Program-made: the position numbers and the translations under genes
The notes under the pieces: model-generated
What the model saw: only the letters and a program-made list of their open reading frames with translations
What the model was told of the DNA's origin: nothing
Database searches by the model: none
In this document: positions 42,743 through 50,685 of the stretch, in pieces
Numbering within the stretch: the first letter of the stretch is position 1
Layout of the letters: the number at the start of each line of letters is the position of its first letter
Origin: CAVVEC01 sp963770485
GTDB taxonomy: Bacteria > Acidobacteriota > Terriglobia > Terriglobales > Acidobacteriaceae
Length of the DNA: 64,000 nt
Direction: 5' to 3'
Assembly (NCBI GenBank): GCA_963770485.1
Contig: CAVYPX010000011.1
Coordinates: 186,001 to 250,000, forward strand

Positions 42743-42782
42743 TTAGCTAATCCATATTAGCTAATCTCGGAGGTCTTGGCAA
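42743..42782 (-). promoter_or_regulatory. Promoter and operator of the vapBC-like operon
   Basis: Promoter on the minus strand: TTGCCA (42782-42777), 17 bases, TAATAT (42759-42754). A perfect palindrome TTAGCTAAT-N4-ATTAGCTAA (42743-42764) covers the -10 box and the likely start of transcription. Antitoxins of this type repress by binding such sites, so this is the expected autoregulatory operator. Confidence 0.7.
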
Positions 42783-42857
42783 TACCTGCCGACTTTACCT
42801 TAAAGCAGCGTGAGCCAGCATCGCGGGGGCATGTCCGCGGAAGTAGAAGTGAGGCAT

Positions 42858-44639
42858 CTACGATTCATCTTCGCGGCTGACCACGCGGTATTTGTTGAGG
42901 ACGGCTTCGCTGGAAATCACGCCTTCCAGTTTGCGGAAGTCGGCGCGACTCACGACGGGCACCAGCGGCGTTTGATAGACGTAGCGCAAAGCCATTTCGA
43001 GCGGGTAGTCGGGATGGAGATACGGCAGGCGCTCGGTGGGAAGAGCTGATCCCAGCGTCATCTCTCCCTTGCCTTCGCTGACAAGTCGCTTCAGCAAATC
43101 GCGGGTGACGCTGCTCCAACCCGTCGGACTCAACCGCACCAGGAAAACATCCGCCGCCGACTGCTGGACACTTTCATTCGCCTCCCGCACCGTCTCGTCA
43201 GCATTCAGAACCGGCCCGGTCGGCGGTTGCATAGCATCTTCGACGCGCAGAATGTTCTCTTCGCGCTGCTGCTCGAGCGATGGCAGATCCAGCCCATCCT
43301 GCCGAGTTAGCAAATCAAAGATCGGAGTAGGTTGCAGGCTGCGAGAGATCACGTAGGCGACGGCATTGGCCACAATGACTGGAACAATGATGGAATAGTT
43401 GCCGCTGACTTCAAGCACCATGAAGACGGAGGTCATGGGAGCCCGCAGAAATCCGGCGAAAAGAACGCCCATCCCCACTAGCGCGTAAGTGCCGGTGGAA
43501 CCGGTGAGGTGAGGATAGAAAAGGCGCTCCACTCCCCCGACGGCTCCGCCGAGCATGGCGCCGATAAACAGCGTTGGGGCGAACATTCCGCCCGGAGTAC
43601 CCGTGACAAACGAGAGCGTGGTGGCCACGATCTTGAGACCCGCGAGAATAGCCAGCATCTTCCAGGTGAACTGGTCGTGCATGGCTTGGTCCATGTACTG
43701 GTAGCCGGCGCCCAAAACCTGCGGAGCACCCAGATAGCCGATCAAGCCGATTGCCAATCCGGCAAGAGATGGCTGCAGGTATTGCGTCCACTTGGGCCAC
43801 GACCGAAGACGCGAACGGAAATACGCGATGGATTTGGCAAAAATTACGGCCGCGATGCCTCCGATAAGGCCCAGCACCGCATAGGCGATAAGTTCAGTTG
43901 GCCGGGCCACGGTCAATGACGGAATCCGAAATAAGGGCTGAGCACCAAGAAACCAACGCACAACCACTACACTGGAAATCGCAGAGAGCACAACCGAGCC
44001 GAGAATGCCCGCGCTCCAGCGTCCGATGACTTCCTCGATTACGAAGAGCACGGCCGAAATGGGTGCGTTGAAAGCGGCCGCCAATCCGGCGGCGGCGCCC
44101 ACGGGTGCAAGGAGACGAAGTTTCTCGCGGGAAAACTCCATTCTCCGTCCCAGGGCGGAAGCCAGACTCGCCCCGATCTGCAGCGACGGATCTTCGGGAC
44201 CGAGAGAGTAACCGGATCCAATCGCCAACGCCGCAGTGATGAATTTTCCGATGGCCGTGCGAAATGGGATGTACCCATTAAAGATGTAGAGCGCGGCTTT
44301 GGTCTGGTTCACGCCGCTACCACGCACTTGCGGAAAAACGTGCACCACCAGAACGGCGACCAGCAATCCCACCAGCGCGGGAACAAACAGCACGCGTAAA
44401 TTGTGGGCCTGGGGTGCCGGCCCCAGCAGCCCGATTCGAGTCCAATCGATGGCCAAACGAAAGCACACCACCGCCAGCCCCGAGAAAAGTCCGATGAACA
44501 TTGCCAGGAGTAAGAAGAACTGCTCCTCGCGAGAGGTCGCGGTCATGGAGAACCGGCGCACTCTACGAGGCGTTGCTGCGCTGACGTGTGGCGGAGCTAC
44601 CGAAGAGGACTCGGGGGACAGAGGCGAGGTGTGGTTCAT
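42858..44639 (-). CDS. CLC chloride channel/antiporter with C-terminal CBS pair
   Basis: 593 residues from ATG 44639, which overlaps the upstream TPR gene stop by four bases. The CLC core is recognisable by GSGVNQ (chloride-site loop), the gating-glutamate region GPEDPSLQIGA, and GGMFAPTLFIGAMLGGAVG. About 10-12 hydrophobic segments precede two CBS domains (VEDAMQPPTGPVLNADETV; PLEMALRYVYQTPLVPVVSR) that regulate the pore. Glutamate at the gate is kept; whether it is a channel or H+/Cl- exchanger cannot be told by eye. A partial copy of the last CBS segment lies at about 46880-46966. Confidence 0.88.
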   Translation of the reverse strand: MNHTSPLSPESSSVAPPHVSAATPRRVRRFSMTATSREEQFFLLLAMFIGLFSGLAVVCFRLAIDWTRIGLLGPAPQAHNLRVLFVPALVGLLVAVLVVHVFPQVRGSGVNQTKAALYIFNGYIPFRTAIGKFITAALAIGSGYSLGPEDPSLQIGASLASALGRRMEFSREKLRLLAPVGAAAGLAAAFNAPISAVLFVIEEVIGRWSAGILGSVVLSAISSVVVVRWFLGAQPLFRIPSLTVARPTELIAYAVLGLIGGIAAVIFAKSIAYFRSRLRSWPKWTQYLQPSLAGLAIGLIGYLGAPQVLGAGYQYMDQAMHDQFTWKMLAILAGLKIVATTLSFVTGTPGGMFAPTLFIGAMLGGAVGGVERLFYPHLTGSTGTYALVGMGVLFAGFLRAPMTSVFMVLEVSGNYSIIVPVIVANAVAYVISRSLQPTPIFDLLTRQDGLDLPSLEQQREENILRVEDAMQPPTGPVLNADETVREANESVQQSAADVFLVRLSPTGWSSVTRDLLKRLVSEGKGEMTLGSALPTERLPYLHPDYPLEMALRYVYQTPLVPVVSRADFRKLEGVISSEAVLNKYRVVSREDES

Positions 44640-45814
44640 CTTTCTGCCCCGCTTCGGTCCGTTCCAGCCCGGTCCGTTCCAGCCCGGTTTTGCGCGAGCA
44701 GGAGGAGCGCCTGATCCAAACCGCTGGGCGCACCGCATTCCTTTGACGTCTCCTGCTCGATTTCAAACACCAGATCCATGGCCGCATCGGCGGTGTCGTC
44801 TTCACTCAATCGTTTCAGCTTCGTTTTCATTTCACCCCAGCGTTCTCTCAGAGCCGGCAAATCGCTTGGCGCCGATTCAGTTTTCAAATCGATTGCTTTG
44901 CTCTGGGCGCAGCTATCCAGACGCTCTCCGGCCTGACTGAAAGCCGCACGGATGCGGCGATTGCGCTCCGTGCTGGAAAGGCGGTGACTGAATGGATCGG
45001 CGTCCAAAATGAGATTGCTGGTTTGAAGTAACTGACTGGCCTGCGTATCTCCCGGACTCAGTCGGGCCGCGCTTTGCAGGTATCGTTGTGCAGCACGATA
45101 GCGCCCCAAACTGAAAGCGGCTTCTCCTGCTCCGGCAAGCGCCGCCGCATTCCCACGATCGAATCGCAGAACGCGTTGATATTCGACAAGAGCATGATCG
45201 TAATCTTGCGCGCGCGCAAACAAGTCCGCGGCACGGAGGTGCAAATCGGGATGAGGCGGTAACTCCGCGGCTAAAGTGATGAGCTCAGCTTGCGCCTGAG
45301 GGTAGGCATGTTGCCGCAGCAAGAATTCGATGAGTTCAAACCACGCATTCAGCCGATTGGTATCGGCGTCGGAGGCCCAGACTCCGTAGATGGCATTGTG
45401 GTAGTACTGCAGCGTTTTATCCAGCAACCGCTGCCGTGCCGCCAGCCGGCCCAGCGCCAGGTTGACGGCGCCGTCCTGGGGCGAGTGTTCCCACAGACTG
45501 ATCAGGTAAGTTTCCGCCTCATCCGTGCGTCCGGTGTCTCGCAAGGCCCGAGCCAGGCTGAGCTGATACTGAAAGTTATCGCGGCTATAGGTAAGGGCGG
45601 CGCGAAAGTCTTCGATAGCACCCTCCGGCCTGCCGGCATTTTGTTCGGCCAGGCCCTGTTCATACAAGTGCCGGGCCAGAGCTTTTTCCTGCTCGCCGAA
45701 GCGGTTGACCAAACGGTTCACGAAAAGAAAAGCCAGCACGGCCAGAATGGCCAGACTGGCGATCACAACCGGGGGCCGGCTCGTGATGGGTTTCGAGGTG
45801 ACGGAAGGCGCCAT
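44636..45814 (-). CDS. TPR-repeat membrane-anchored protein
   Basis: 392 residues. One N-terminal membrane helix (PPVVIASLAILAVLAFLFVNRLVNR), then TPR units: HLYEQGLAEQNAGRPEGAIEDFRAALTYSRDN, GAVNLALGRLAARQRLLDKTLQYYHNAIYG, FARAQDYDHALVEYQRVLRFDRGN and EAAFSLGRYRAAQRYLQSAARLSPGD. The tail ends in short degenerate repeats (RAGTDRAGTDRSGAER) encoded by tandem 15-base units at about 44654-44695. It is translationally coupled to the CLC gene. A TPR anchor might organise a complex in the periplasm or cytoplasm; the partner is unknown. Confidence 0.78.
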   Translation of the reverse strand: MAPSVTSKPITSRPPVVIASLAILAVLAFLFVNRLVNRFGEQEKALARHLYEQGLAEQNAGRPEGAIEDFRAALTYSRDNFQYQLSLARALRDTGRTDEAETYLISLWEHSPQDGAVNLALGRLAARQRLLDKTLQYYHNAIYGVWASDADTNRLNAWFELIEFLLRQHAYPQAQAELITLAAELPPHPDLHLRAADLFARAQDYDHALVEYQRVLRFDRGNAAALAGAGEAAFSLGRYRAAQRYLQSAARLSPGDTQASQLLQTSNLILDADPFSHRLSSTERNRRIRAAFSQAGERLDSCAQSKAIDLKTESAPSDLPALRERWGEMKTKLKRLSEDDTADAAMDLVFEIEQETSKECGAPSGLDQALLLLAQNRAGTDRAGTDRSGAER

Positions 45815-45889
45815 TTGGTCGAAGAGTTATCGTAACCCATGGAGCCAGGGTTGGGACAAAGCCGCGCGGGAGGGCGAGGAGTCCTTAAG

Positions 45890-46075
45890 AACGATTTGCG
45901 ATCTGCGCGAAATCTGCGGCTGTGCTCAGCGGTCTCGGCGCTTCAAGCTTCGAGAACACAAATCTTAAATCGCGGAGGTCGCAGAGAACACGCGGAGCAC
46001 GCGGAGAAGCCCGGCAGAGAGCAAGCTGCGACGCGCGGGTGCCCCACGTCTCGCGGTTTTCGAGATGTGGGACGC
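45890..46075. repeat. Dispersed CGCGGAG-type repeat plus a GTGCCCCAC hairpin
   Basis: At 45895-46010 stand ATTTGCGATCTGCGCG, TCTTAAATCGCGGAGG and ACACGCGGAGCACGCGG units, as in 24917-25010. At 46039-46073 GTGCCCCACGTCTCG pairs with CGAGATGTGGGAC around a short loop. No gene is present between 45815 and the higB promoter. Confidence 0.6.
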
Positions 46076-46092
46076 CGGAGCAACCCCCGCTG

Positions 46093-46121
46093 TTGACAAG
46101 TGACAATTATTACTTTACAGT
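46093..46121 (+). promoter_or_regulatory. Promoter of the higBA-like pair
   Basis: TTGACA (46093-46098), 17 bases, TACAGT (46116-46121). Transcription would start near 46128, after the GTG at 46100 that otherwise opens the higB frame. Confidence 0.55.
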
Positions 46122-46408
46122 GTGTCCTGGCGATCAGGAGTTTCAAGCATCGGGGCCTGAAGCGGCTCTATGATCGTGGCGATCGCAGCGGGATACGCCC
46201 TGATCTGGTGGAGACGGTTGAACGAATCCTTACAGTGCTCGATTCCGCTACGACGCCGCAAGGTCTGGATATCCCTCGCTATCGCCTGCACCCGCTTAAA
46301 GGCAACCTGAAGGGGTTGTGGTCGGTGACGGCACGGGCCAATTGGCGCATCGTTTTCCGCTTTGAAGGCGAGGATGCTTTTGACGTTGAACTGATCGACT
46401 ACCACTAG
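46100..46408 (+). CDS. higB: HigB/RelE-type toxin
   Basis: Up to 102 residues from GTG 46100, but the family match begins at IRSFKHRGLKRLYDRGDRSG. It continues RYRLHPLKGNLKGLWSVTARANWRIVFRFEGEDAFDVELIDYH, the standard HigB/RelE-type mRNA interferase fold with the W.V...NWRI.F core. These toxins cut mRNA on the ribosome. The promoter placement means GTG 46100 would not be transcribed, so translation may begin at CTG 46130 or another unusual codon. The antitoxin follows after 16 bases. Confidence 0.82.
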   Translation: MTIITLQCVLAIRSFKHRGLKRLYDRGDRSGIRPDLVETVERILTVLDSATTPQGLDIPRYRLHPLKGNLKGLWSVTARANWRIVFRFEGEDAFDVELIDYH

Positions 46409-46424
46409 GAAGGAAGAAAATACC

Positions 46425-46727
46425 ATGCCCATGAAAAACCCCGCTCACCCCGGTAGCATTGTCCGGCATGATTGCCTTGAACCTTTGGGGCTCTCCGTGA
46501 CTGCGGGCGCAAAGGTGCTCGGTGTCTCCCGGCAGGCACTCAATAACGTGGTCAATGGCAAGTCGGGGATTAGTCCGGAGATGGCTATCCGACTATCCAA
46601 GGCCTTCGGCAGCACGCCGGAGACGTGGTTGCGAATGCAGCTTGCCCATGATCTCGCGGCAGCACGTAGGAACGAAAGCAAGATCAAGGTTCGCCGCCAG
46701 CACCTCGAAGAGTTGTACGTGGGATGA
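46425..46727 (+). CDS. higA: HigA-type antitoxin, XRE helix-turn-helix
   Basis: 100 residues. The opening NPAHPGSIVRHDCLEPLGLSVTAGAKVLGVSRQALNNVVNGKSGISPEMAIRLSKAF is the HigA/VapI helix-turn-helix, with SRQALNNVVNG as recognition helix. It ends with a helix rich in Arg/Lys. GAAGGAAGAAA lies just upstream of ATG 46425. It neutralises the preceding HigB-like toxin and represses the operon. The toxin-first order is typical of higBA. Confidence 0.9.
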   Translation: MPMKNPAHPGSIVRHDCLEPLGLSVTAGAKVLGVSRQALNNVVNGKSGISPEMAIRLSKAFGSTPETWLRMQLAHDLAAARRNESKIKVRRQHLEELYVG

Positions 46728-46879
46728 TCTTCATCGGCCGTGCTACCAAATCCATTCCCAACTGGCAAGTCTACTTTCGTGGGTAGCGAGAAACGGGTCA
46801 TCAACCTCATCGACTCGCCCTAACCAACGCTGAATCAACGATTTGCCATTATGGGAATGTTCCACGTGGAACACTTCTT

Positions 46880-46966
46880 CAATTTTCACCCGTTGGCCCT
46901 CGGCGCGACTGACCACGGGCGCCAGCGGCGTTTGATCCGTCCACCGCAAAGCCGTCCCGACGTGGC
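46880..46966 (-). pseudogene. Relic of a CLC-type CBS domain
   Basis: Minus-strand translation gives ALRWTDQTPLAPVVSRAEGQRVKIEEVF. It parallels ALRYVYQTPLVPVVSRADFRKLEGVI from the end of the CLC protein at 42.9 kb, with clear DNA similarity (shared CACCAGCGGCGTTTGAT-type stretches, one base different). The relic has no start, no upstream domain and runs into unrelated sequence. It is a duplicated or left-over fragment between higA and the esterase gene. Confidence 0.65.
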
Positions 46967-46994
46967 TTGAGCCGCCGTAATCAGGTAAGATACT
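46967..46994 (+). promoter_or_regulatory. Promoter before the esterase gene
   Basis: TTGAGC (46967-46972), 16 bases, GATACT (46989-46994), eight bases before ATG 47003. It is a modest match, again close enough to the start codon to suggest a leaderless message. Confidence 0.4.
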
Positions 46995-47002
46995 TCGGCA
47001 AA

Positions 47003-47713
47003 ATGAATCGCGAGTATCACAAAGGCTATAGCCAGGAACTCCACCGCGACATGGAAGCCCTGGTTTTCGGACACGCCGGCACGCCGCTGATTGTCTTCCC
47101 CACCTCAGGCGGCAAGTTTTTCGAGTATGAAGATCGCGGCATGATTGGGGCGCTGGCTCCGAAGATCGAGGCTGGTGAGCTGCAGGTGTTCTGTCCGGAT
47201 GCGGTGGACATGGAGAGCTGGTACAACAAGAATGTGCATCCGCGGGTGCGCGTCCTGCGCCACCTGCAATACGAGCGCTATATTCTGCACGAGTTTCTGC
47301 CGTTTGTGCGTTGGAAAAACGCGACGCAGAAACTGGCATTAACGGGCTGCAGTTTCGGCGGGTACCACGCGGTGAATTTTGCCCTCAAGCATCCGGATAC
47401 AGTGACCCATTGTGTGAGCATGAGCGGGGCCTACGATATTCACCAGTTCCTAGATGGTTATTACGATGACGACTGTTACTTCAACTGTCCGCCGGATTTT
47501 CTGCCCAACATGAATGATGACTGGTTTCTGAGCCGTTACCGGCAAATGAAGATCGTGCTGGGATCGGCGGACTGGGATATGTGTCTGGATCAGAATGTGA
47601 AGTTGTCCGCAATGCTGAATGCCAAGGCAGTTCCACATTGGCTGGATGTGTGGGGAGATAATTCGAAGCACGACTGGCCCCTGTGGCAGAGGATGGCGGG
47701 GAAGTATTTTTAG
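47003..47713 (+). CDS. Esterase-D/Fes-type alpha/beta hydrolase of the amidoligase locus
   Basis: 236 residues from ATG 47003; no signal peptide. PF00756-like: PLIVFPTSGGKFFEYEDRG, nucleophile elbow LTGCSFGGYHAVNFAL with the Ser in GCSFGG, GSADWDMCL for the acid, and catalytic His in NSKHDWPLWQRM. Relatives hydrolyse thioesters, formylglutathione, enterobactin or acyl trehalose. It is the first gene of a plus-strand group containing two ATP-grasp proteins, a GCS2-type ligase and an M29-type peptidase, so it may release or trim a product ester. Its substrate is unknown. Confidence 0.78.
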   Translation: MNREYHKGYSQELHRDMEALVFGHAGTPLIVFPTSGGKFFEYEDRGMIGALAPKIEAGELQVFCPDAVDMESWYNKNVHPRVRVLRHLQYERYILHEFLPFVRWKNATQKLALTGCSFGGYHAVNFALKHPDTVTHCVSMSGAYDIHQFLDGYYDDDCYFNCPPDFLPNMNDDWFLSRYRQMKIVLGSADWDMCLDQNVKLSAMLNAKAVPHWLDVWGDNSKHDWPLWQRMAGKYF

Positions 47714-48029
47714 TCGCTCGGAAAAGTGTCATCCTGAGTGGAAGCGTTTCATCCGCGTGCGGATGAAACGCTGGAATCGAAGGATCCCGGGATTGGCTGG
47801 GAGTGGCATGATGTGGCGGGGCGTTCTGCCCGCGAGGTTAAGGACGTCTTGGTTACACTTTGTCAGGAGAACGCCTTTTTAGAGTCGTAGCGCGGCTTGC
47901 GGGGTAGGGGTCCTTCGACTTCGTAGCTGCTCCGCTTCGCGAAGCAGCTACTGCGCTCAGGATGACAGTGAGCGAAGCGAAACATCGACTGCGCTCAGCA
48001 TGACACGGGACGGAGGGAGCATTCTTATT
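47714..48029. other. Intergenic stretch filled by palindromic repeats
   Basis: No gene. Three repeat copies lie at 47728-47788, 47909-47967 and 47968-48005. The ribosome binding site for the next gene (GGAGGG, 48012-48017) follows directly. Confidence 0.7.
47728..48005. repeat. Cluster of three palindromic repeats in the amidoligase locus
   Basis: GTCATCCTGAGTGGAAG-type copy with a GCGTTTCATCCGC / GCGGATGAAACGC stem; an inverted copy with AGCTGCTCCGCTTCGCGAAG-type stem; and a short third copy GTGAGCGAAGCGAAAC...GCGCTCAGCATGACAC. They separate the esterase from the first ATP-grasp gene. Confidence 0.8.
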
Positions 48030-49022
48030 ATGAAGAAAATCGGAATTCTGTTTGGCATGGAAAATACTTTTCCACCGGCGCTGGTGGAGAAGATCAACGG
48101 CATGAAAGTGGACGGCGTAACGGCCGAATTCGTCAAGCTGGGTGGAGTGAAGATGGCCGATCCCAGCGGTTATGCGGTCATCATCGATCGCATCTCGCAG
48201 GACATTCCGTTCTACCGCGCGTATTTGAAGAATGCCGCGCTGACTGGGACGATGGTCGTCAACAATCCATTCTGGTGGACGGCCGACGACAAGTTTTTCA
48301 ACTATGCGCTGGCGACCAAGCTGGGTGTCGCCATTCCGCCGACCGTCCTTTTGCCCCATAATAAGCATCCTCAGGACACGACTGATCAGTCCATGCGGAA
48401 TCTGATCTATCCCTTGAACTGGGACGAGATTTTCCAGTACGTTGGCTTCCCTGCTTTCCTGAAGCCCTACGCCGGCGGCGGATGGAAACATGTGTACAAA
48501 GTTCACTCGCCGGAGGAATTCTTCCAGCACTACAACCAGACCGGCGACCTCTGTATGACCCTGCAGCATGGAGTCGAGTTCGAGGAGTATTTCCGCTGCT
48601 ACGTGGTCGGACAGGAGAAGGTTCACGTCATGAAGTACGACCCCAAGGCGCCGCATCACGAGCGGTACGTGAAGGGGAACCCGCCGCCGTCCAGTACAAG
48701 ACTGCATGACCGGATCGTGAAAGATGCATTGACCTTGTGCCGAGCCCTGGGTTACGACCTGAACACCGTCGAATTTGCAGTGGAGGATGGAGTACCGTAT
48801 GCCATCGACTTTATGAATCCCGCGCCCGATGCGGACGTGAATTCCGTGGGTCAGGCGAACTTCGACTGGATCGTAAATGCTGTGGCGGAAATGGCTGTAA
48901 AGAAGGCGCTTAGCGGGGAGAATCCGGCGCGTGAACTGCGCTGGGCGGCGTTTCTGGCGGGAGAAAAGCCAACCGACACTGTTCCAGCTAAAGCTGTTGC
49001 GAAGAAGAGGGCCAGGGCATAG
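48030..49022 (+). CDS. ATP-grasp ligase (RimK/D-Ala-D-Ala ligase-like)
   Basis: 330 residues from ATG 48030; GGAGGG is 12 bases upstream. The N-terminal preATP-grasp part is KIGILFGMENTFPPALVEKING, the nucleotide-binding part includes FPAFLKPYAGGGWKHVYKV with the lysine for ATP, and the metal-binding end is VPYAIDFMNPAPDAD. The fold joins a carboxylate to an amine through an acyl phosphate. The exact substrates are unknown. Within the locus it is followed by a small membrane protein gene after seven bases and then the GCS2-like ligase. Confidence 0.8.
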   Translation: MKKIGILFGMENTFPPALVEKINGMKVDGVTAEFVKLGGVKMADPSGYAVIIDRISQDIPFYRAYLKNAALTGTMVVNNPFWWTADDKFFNYALATKLGVAIPPTVLLPHNKHPQDTTDQSMRNLIYPLNWDEIFQYVGFPAFLKPYAGGGWKHVYKVHSPEEFFQHYNQTGDLCMTLQHGVEFEEYFRCYVVGQEKVHVMKYDPKAPHHERYVKGNPPPSSTRLHDRIVKDALTLCRALGYDLNTVEFAVEDGVPYAIDFMNPAPDADVNSVGQANFDWIVNAVAEMAVKKALSGENPARELRWAAFLAGEKPTDTVPAKAVAKKRARA

Positions 49023-49029
49023 AACCTGA

Positions 49030-49368
49030 ATGGACGAGCTCAAGCGAAAGCGATTTCTTTGGGGCGTTCTGCTGGCTTGGTTGCCGTGGATACTGATAGG
49101 TCTTGGCTTAATCAATTGGTTCCACGGAGCCTCAGGGCAGAAGGCTACAGGCTTAGGAGCGGTAGCCCTAAGCCCTGAAGGGATGGGTTTTGCAATCGCA
49201 CTCCTGTTTGAGCCGATCGCAATCGTCCTTCTGTCCAGATCGTTCTCTCGCGGACACTGGCTGCGTACCTCGCTTTCGGTAGTGTCCATCTGCCTAAGCG
49301 TGTCAACGATTTCCGTTTTTGGCTTCCTTCTTTGGACGTTCCTCGATCACTTGCGCCGCATGGCTTGA
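49030..49368 (+). CDS. Small membrane protein of the amidoligase locus
   Basis: 112 residues. Three hydrophobic segments: FLWGVLLAWLPWILIGLGLINW, a central GMGFAIALLFEPIAIVLLS and LRTSLSVVSICLSVSTISVFGFLLWTFL. No family recognised. It begins seven bases after the ATP-grasp gene and is probably co-transcribed. It might anchor the ligase complex or help move the product, but nothing in the sequence shows either. Confidence 0.6.
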   Translation: MDELKRKRFLWGVLLAWLPWILIGLGLINWFHGASGQKATGLGAVALSPEGMGFAIALLFEPIAIVLLSRSFSRGHWLRTSLSVVSICLSVSTISVFGFLLWTFLDHLRRMA

Positions 49369-49426
49369 CCGCCCCGAAACCGGTCAATTCCACAGGAAAA
49401 CAGTTCAGTAGGGCTGACGTCGTTGT

Positions 49427-49432
49427 TATACT
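49427..49432 (+). promoter_or_regulatory. -10 box before the GCS2-like ligase
   Basis: TATACT in a GTTATACTGTG context, with no matching -35 but TTCAGT at 17 bases. A start near 49439 gives a leader of about 100 bases that contains the CCCACCCTTTCGC / GCGAAAGGATGGG hairpin at 49475-49507. Confidence 0.4.
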
Positions 49433-49474
49433 GTGTTGGCTGCGGCGAGAGTCCGTAGGAGAAGAAACTGGCCG

Positions 49475-49507
49475 CCCACCCTTTCGCAGAGAACGCGAAA
49501 GGATGGG
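49475..49507. repeat. Hairpin repeat in the leader of the GCS2-like ligase gene
   Basis: CCCACCCTTTCGC and GCGAAAGGATGGG pair with one bulge around a seven-base loop, 35 bases before ATG 49543. It is similar in style to the GTGCCCCAC hairpin at 46039-46073. Confidence 0.6.
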
Positions 49508-49542
49508 GCACCCAGCGTGGCGAGCCCTGAGTCGTTCAACAT

Positions 49543-50685
49543 ATGCAACCGACCTTCACTCTCGGGATCGAAGAGGAATATCAGACCATCGATCCGGTTA
49601 CGCGCGATCTGCGCTCGCACATCCACACCGAAATGATGGAGCAGGGCCGGATGCGCCTGCAGGAAAGAGTGAAGGCGGAGCTTCATCAGGCGGTGGTGGA
49701 AGTTGGAACCTCGGTTTGCACCAACATCAAAGAGGCCAAGGCCGAAGTCAAAGGGCTGCGCCGGGACATGGTTGCTCTGGCCAAGGAGAACGGCCTGCGG
49801 TTAGCTTCGGCCGCGACTCATCCTTTCGCCGACTGGCGAATGCAGGAGATTACCCCCGACGAGCGTTACAAGAACATTGTTGAGGATATGCAACTGGTGG
49901 CGCGCGCCAACCTGATTTTTGGTTTGCACGTCCACGTCGGGGTCGAGGACCGCGAAACCGCCATCCACCTGATGAACCATGCCCGTTATTTTCTGCCTCA
50001 TATTCTCGCGCTCTCGACCAATTCGCCGTTCTGGCTGGGAATGAACACCGGGCTCAAGTCGTACCGTTGCAAAGTATTCGATAAATTTCCGCGCACCAAT
50101 ATCCCGGATTACTTCCCCAGTTGGGGAGAGTATGAGAACTTTATCAAGCTGCTGATCAAGACCAATTGCATTGATAACGCGAAAAAGATCTGGTGGGACA
50201 TCCGGCCGCATCCATTCTTCAATACGCTGGAATTCCGCATTTGCGATATTCCCATGCGCGTGGATGAGACCATTGCCTTGGCTGCGCTCATCCAAGCCAC
50301 GATTGCCAAGCTGTACAAGCTGTACTCCGCGAACCAGGGTTTCCGCCTGTACCGTCGCGCCTTGCTCATGGAGAACAAGTGGCGAGCCGCGCGTTACGGG
50401 TTGGAAGGCAAGCTCATCGACTTCGGCAAGCAGAAGGAAGTTCCGGCGCGTGAGTTGATTCTGGAATATCTGGAGTTCGTGGACGACGTAGCCGACGAAT
50501 TGAATTCGCGCGAGGAATTGAACTACATTCGTGAAATACTGGAGATGGGTACGGGCGCGGACCGCCAATTGCGCGTTTACCAGGACACCGGCGAACTCAA
50601 GAAAGTCGTGGATTACATCATCGAAGAGACGGAAGTGGGCCTGGCCGAGACCGAAGCCCCGGCTTCCGCTAGAAAAGTAGGGTAA
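49543..50685 (+). CDS. Carboxylate-amine ligase of the YbdK/GCS2 family
   Basis: 380 residues. The start TFTLGIEEEYQTIDPVTRDL and later FGLHVHVGVED, LALSTNSPFWLGMNTGLKSYRCKVF and TLEFRICDIPMRVDETIALAA define the glutamate-cysteine ligase GCS2 fold. The glutamates of GIEEEY and LEF bind the catalytic Mg2+ ions. Family members link an amino acid, often glutamate through its side chain, to an amine using ATP. True glutathione synthesis is not implied; YbdK-type proteins have weak or different specificity. The stop overlaps the next start by one base (TAATG), so it is coupled to the M29-type peptidase. Confidence 0.87.
   Translation: MQPTFTLGIEEEYQTIDPVTRDLRSHIHTEMMEQGRMRLQERVKAELHQAVVEVGTSVCTNIKEAKAEVKGLRRDMVALAKENGLRLASAATHPFADWRMQEITPDERYKNIVEDMQLVARANLIFGLHVHVGVEDRETAIHLMNHARYFLPHILALSTNSPFWLGMNTGLKSYRCKVFDKFPRTNIPDYFPSWGEYENFIKLLIKTNCIDNAKKIWWDIRPHPFFNTLEFRICDIPMRVDETIALAALIQATIAKLYKLYSANQGFRLYRRALLMENKWRAARYGLEGKLIDFGKQKEVPARELILEYLEFVDDVADELNSREELNYIREILEMGTGADRQLRVYQDTGELKKVVDYIIEETEVGLAETEAPASARKVG

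Noticed and set aside
47728..48005. Possible CRISPR array or small RNA genes
   Set aside because: Copies are palindromic, inverted and irregularly spaced, as in REP-type elements.
47853..49289. Open frame of 478 codons on the minus strand
   Set aside because: It is antisense to the ATP-grasp gene and part of a palindromic repeat; the plus-strand frame has clear family motifs.
49801..50568. Minus-strand frame of 255 codons
   Set aside because: Shadow of the GCS2-like ligase.
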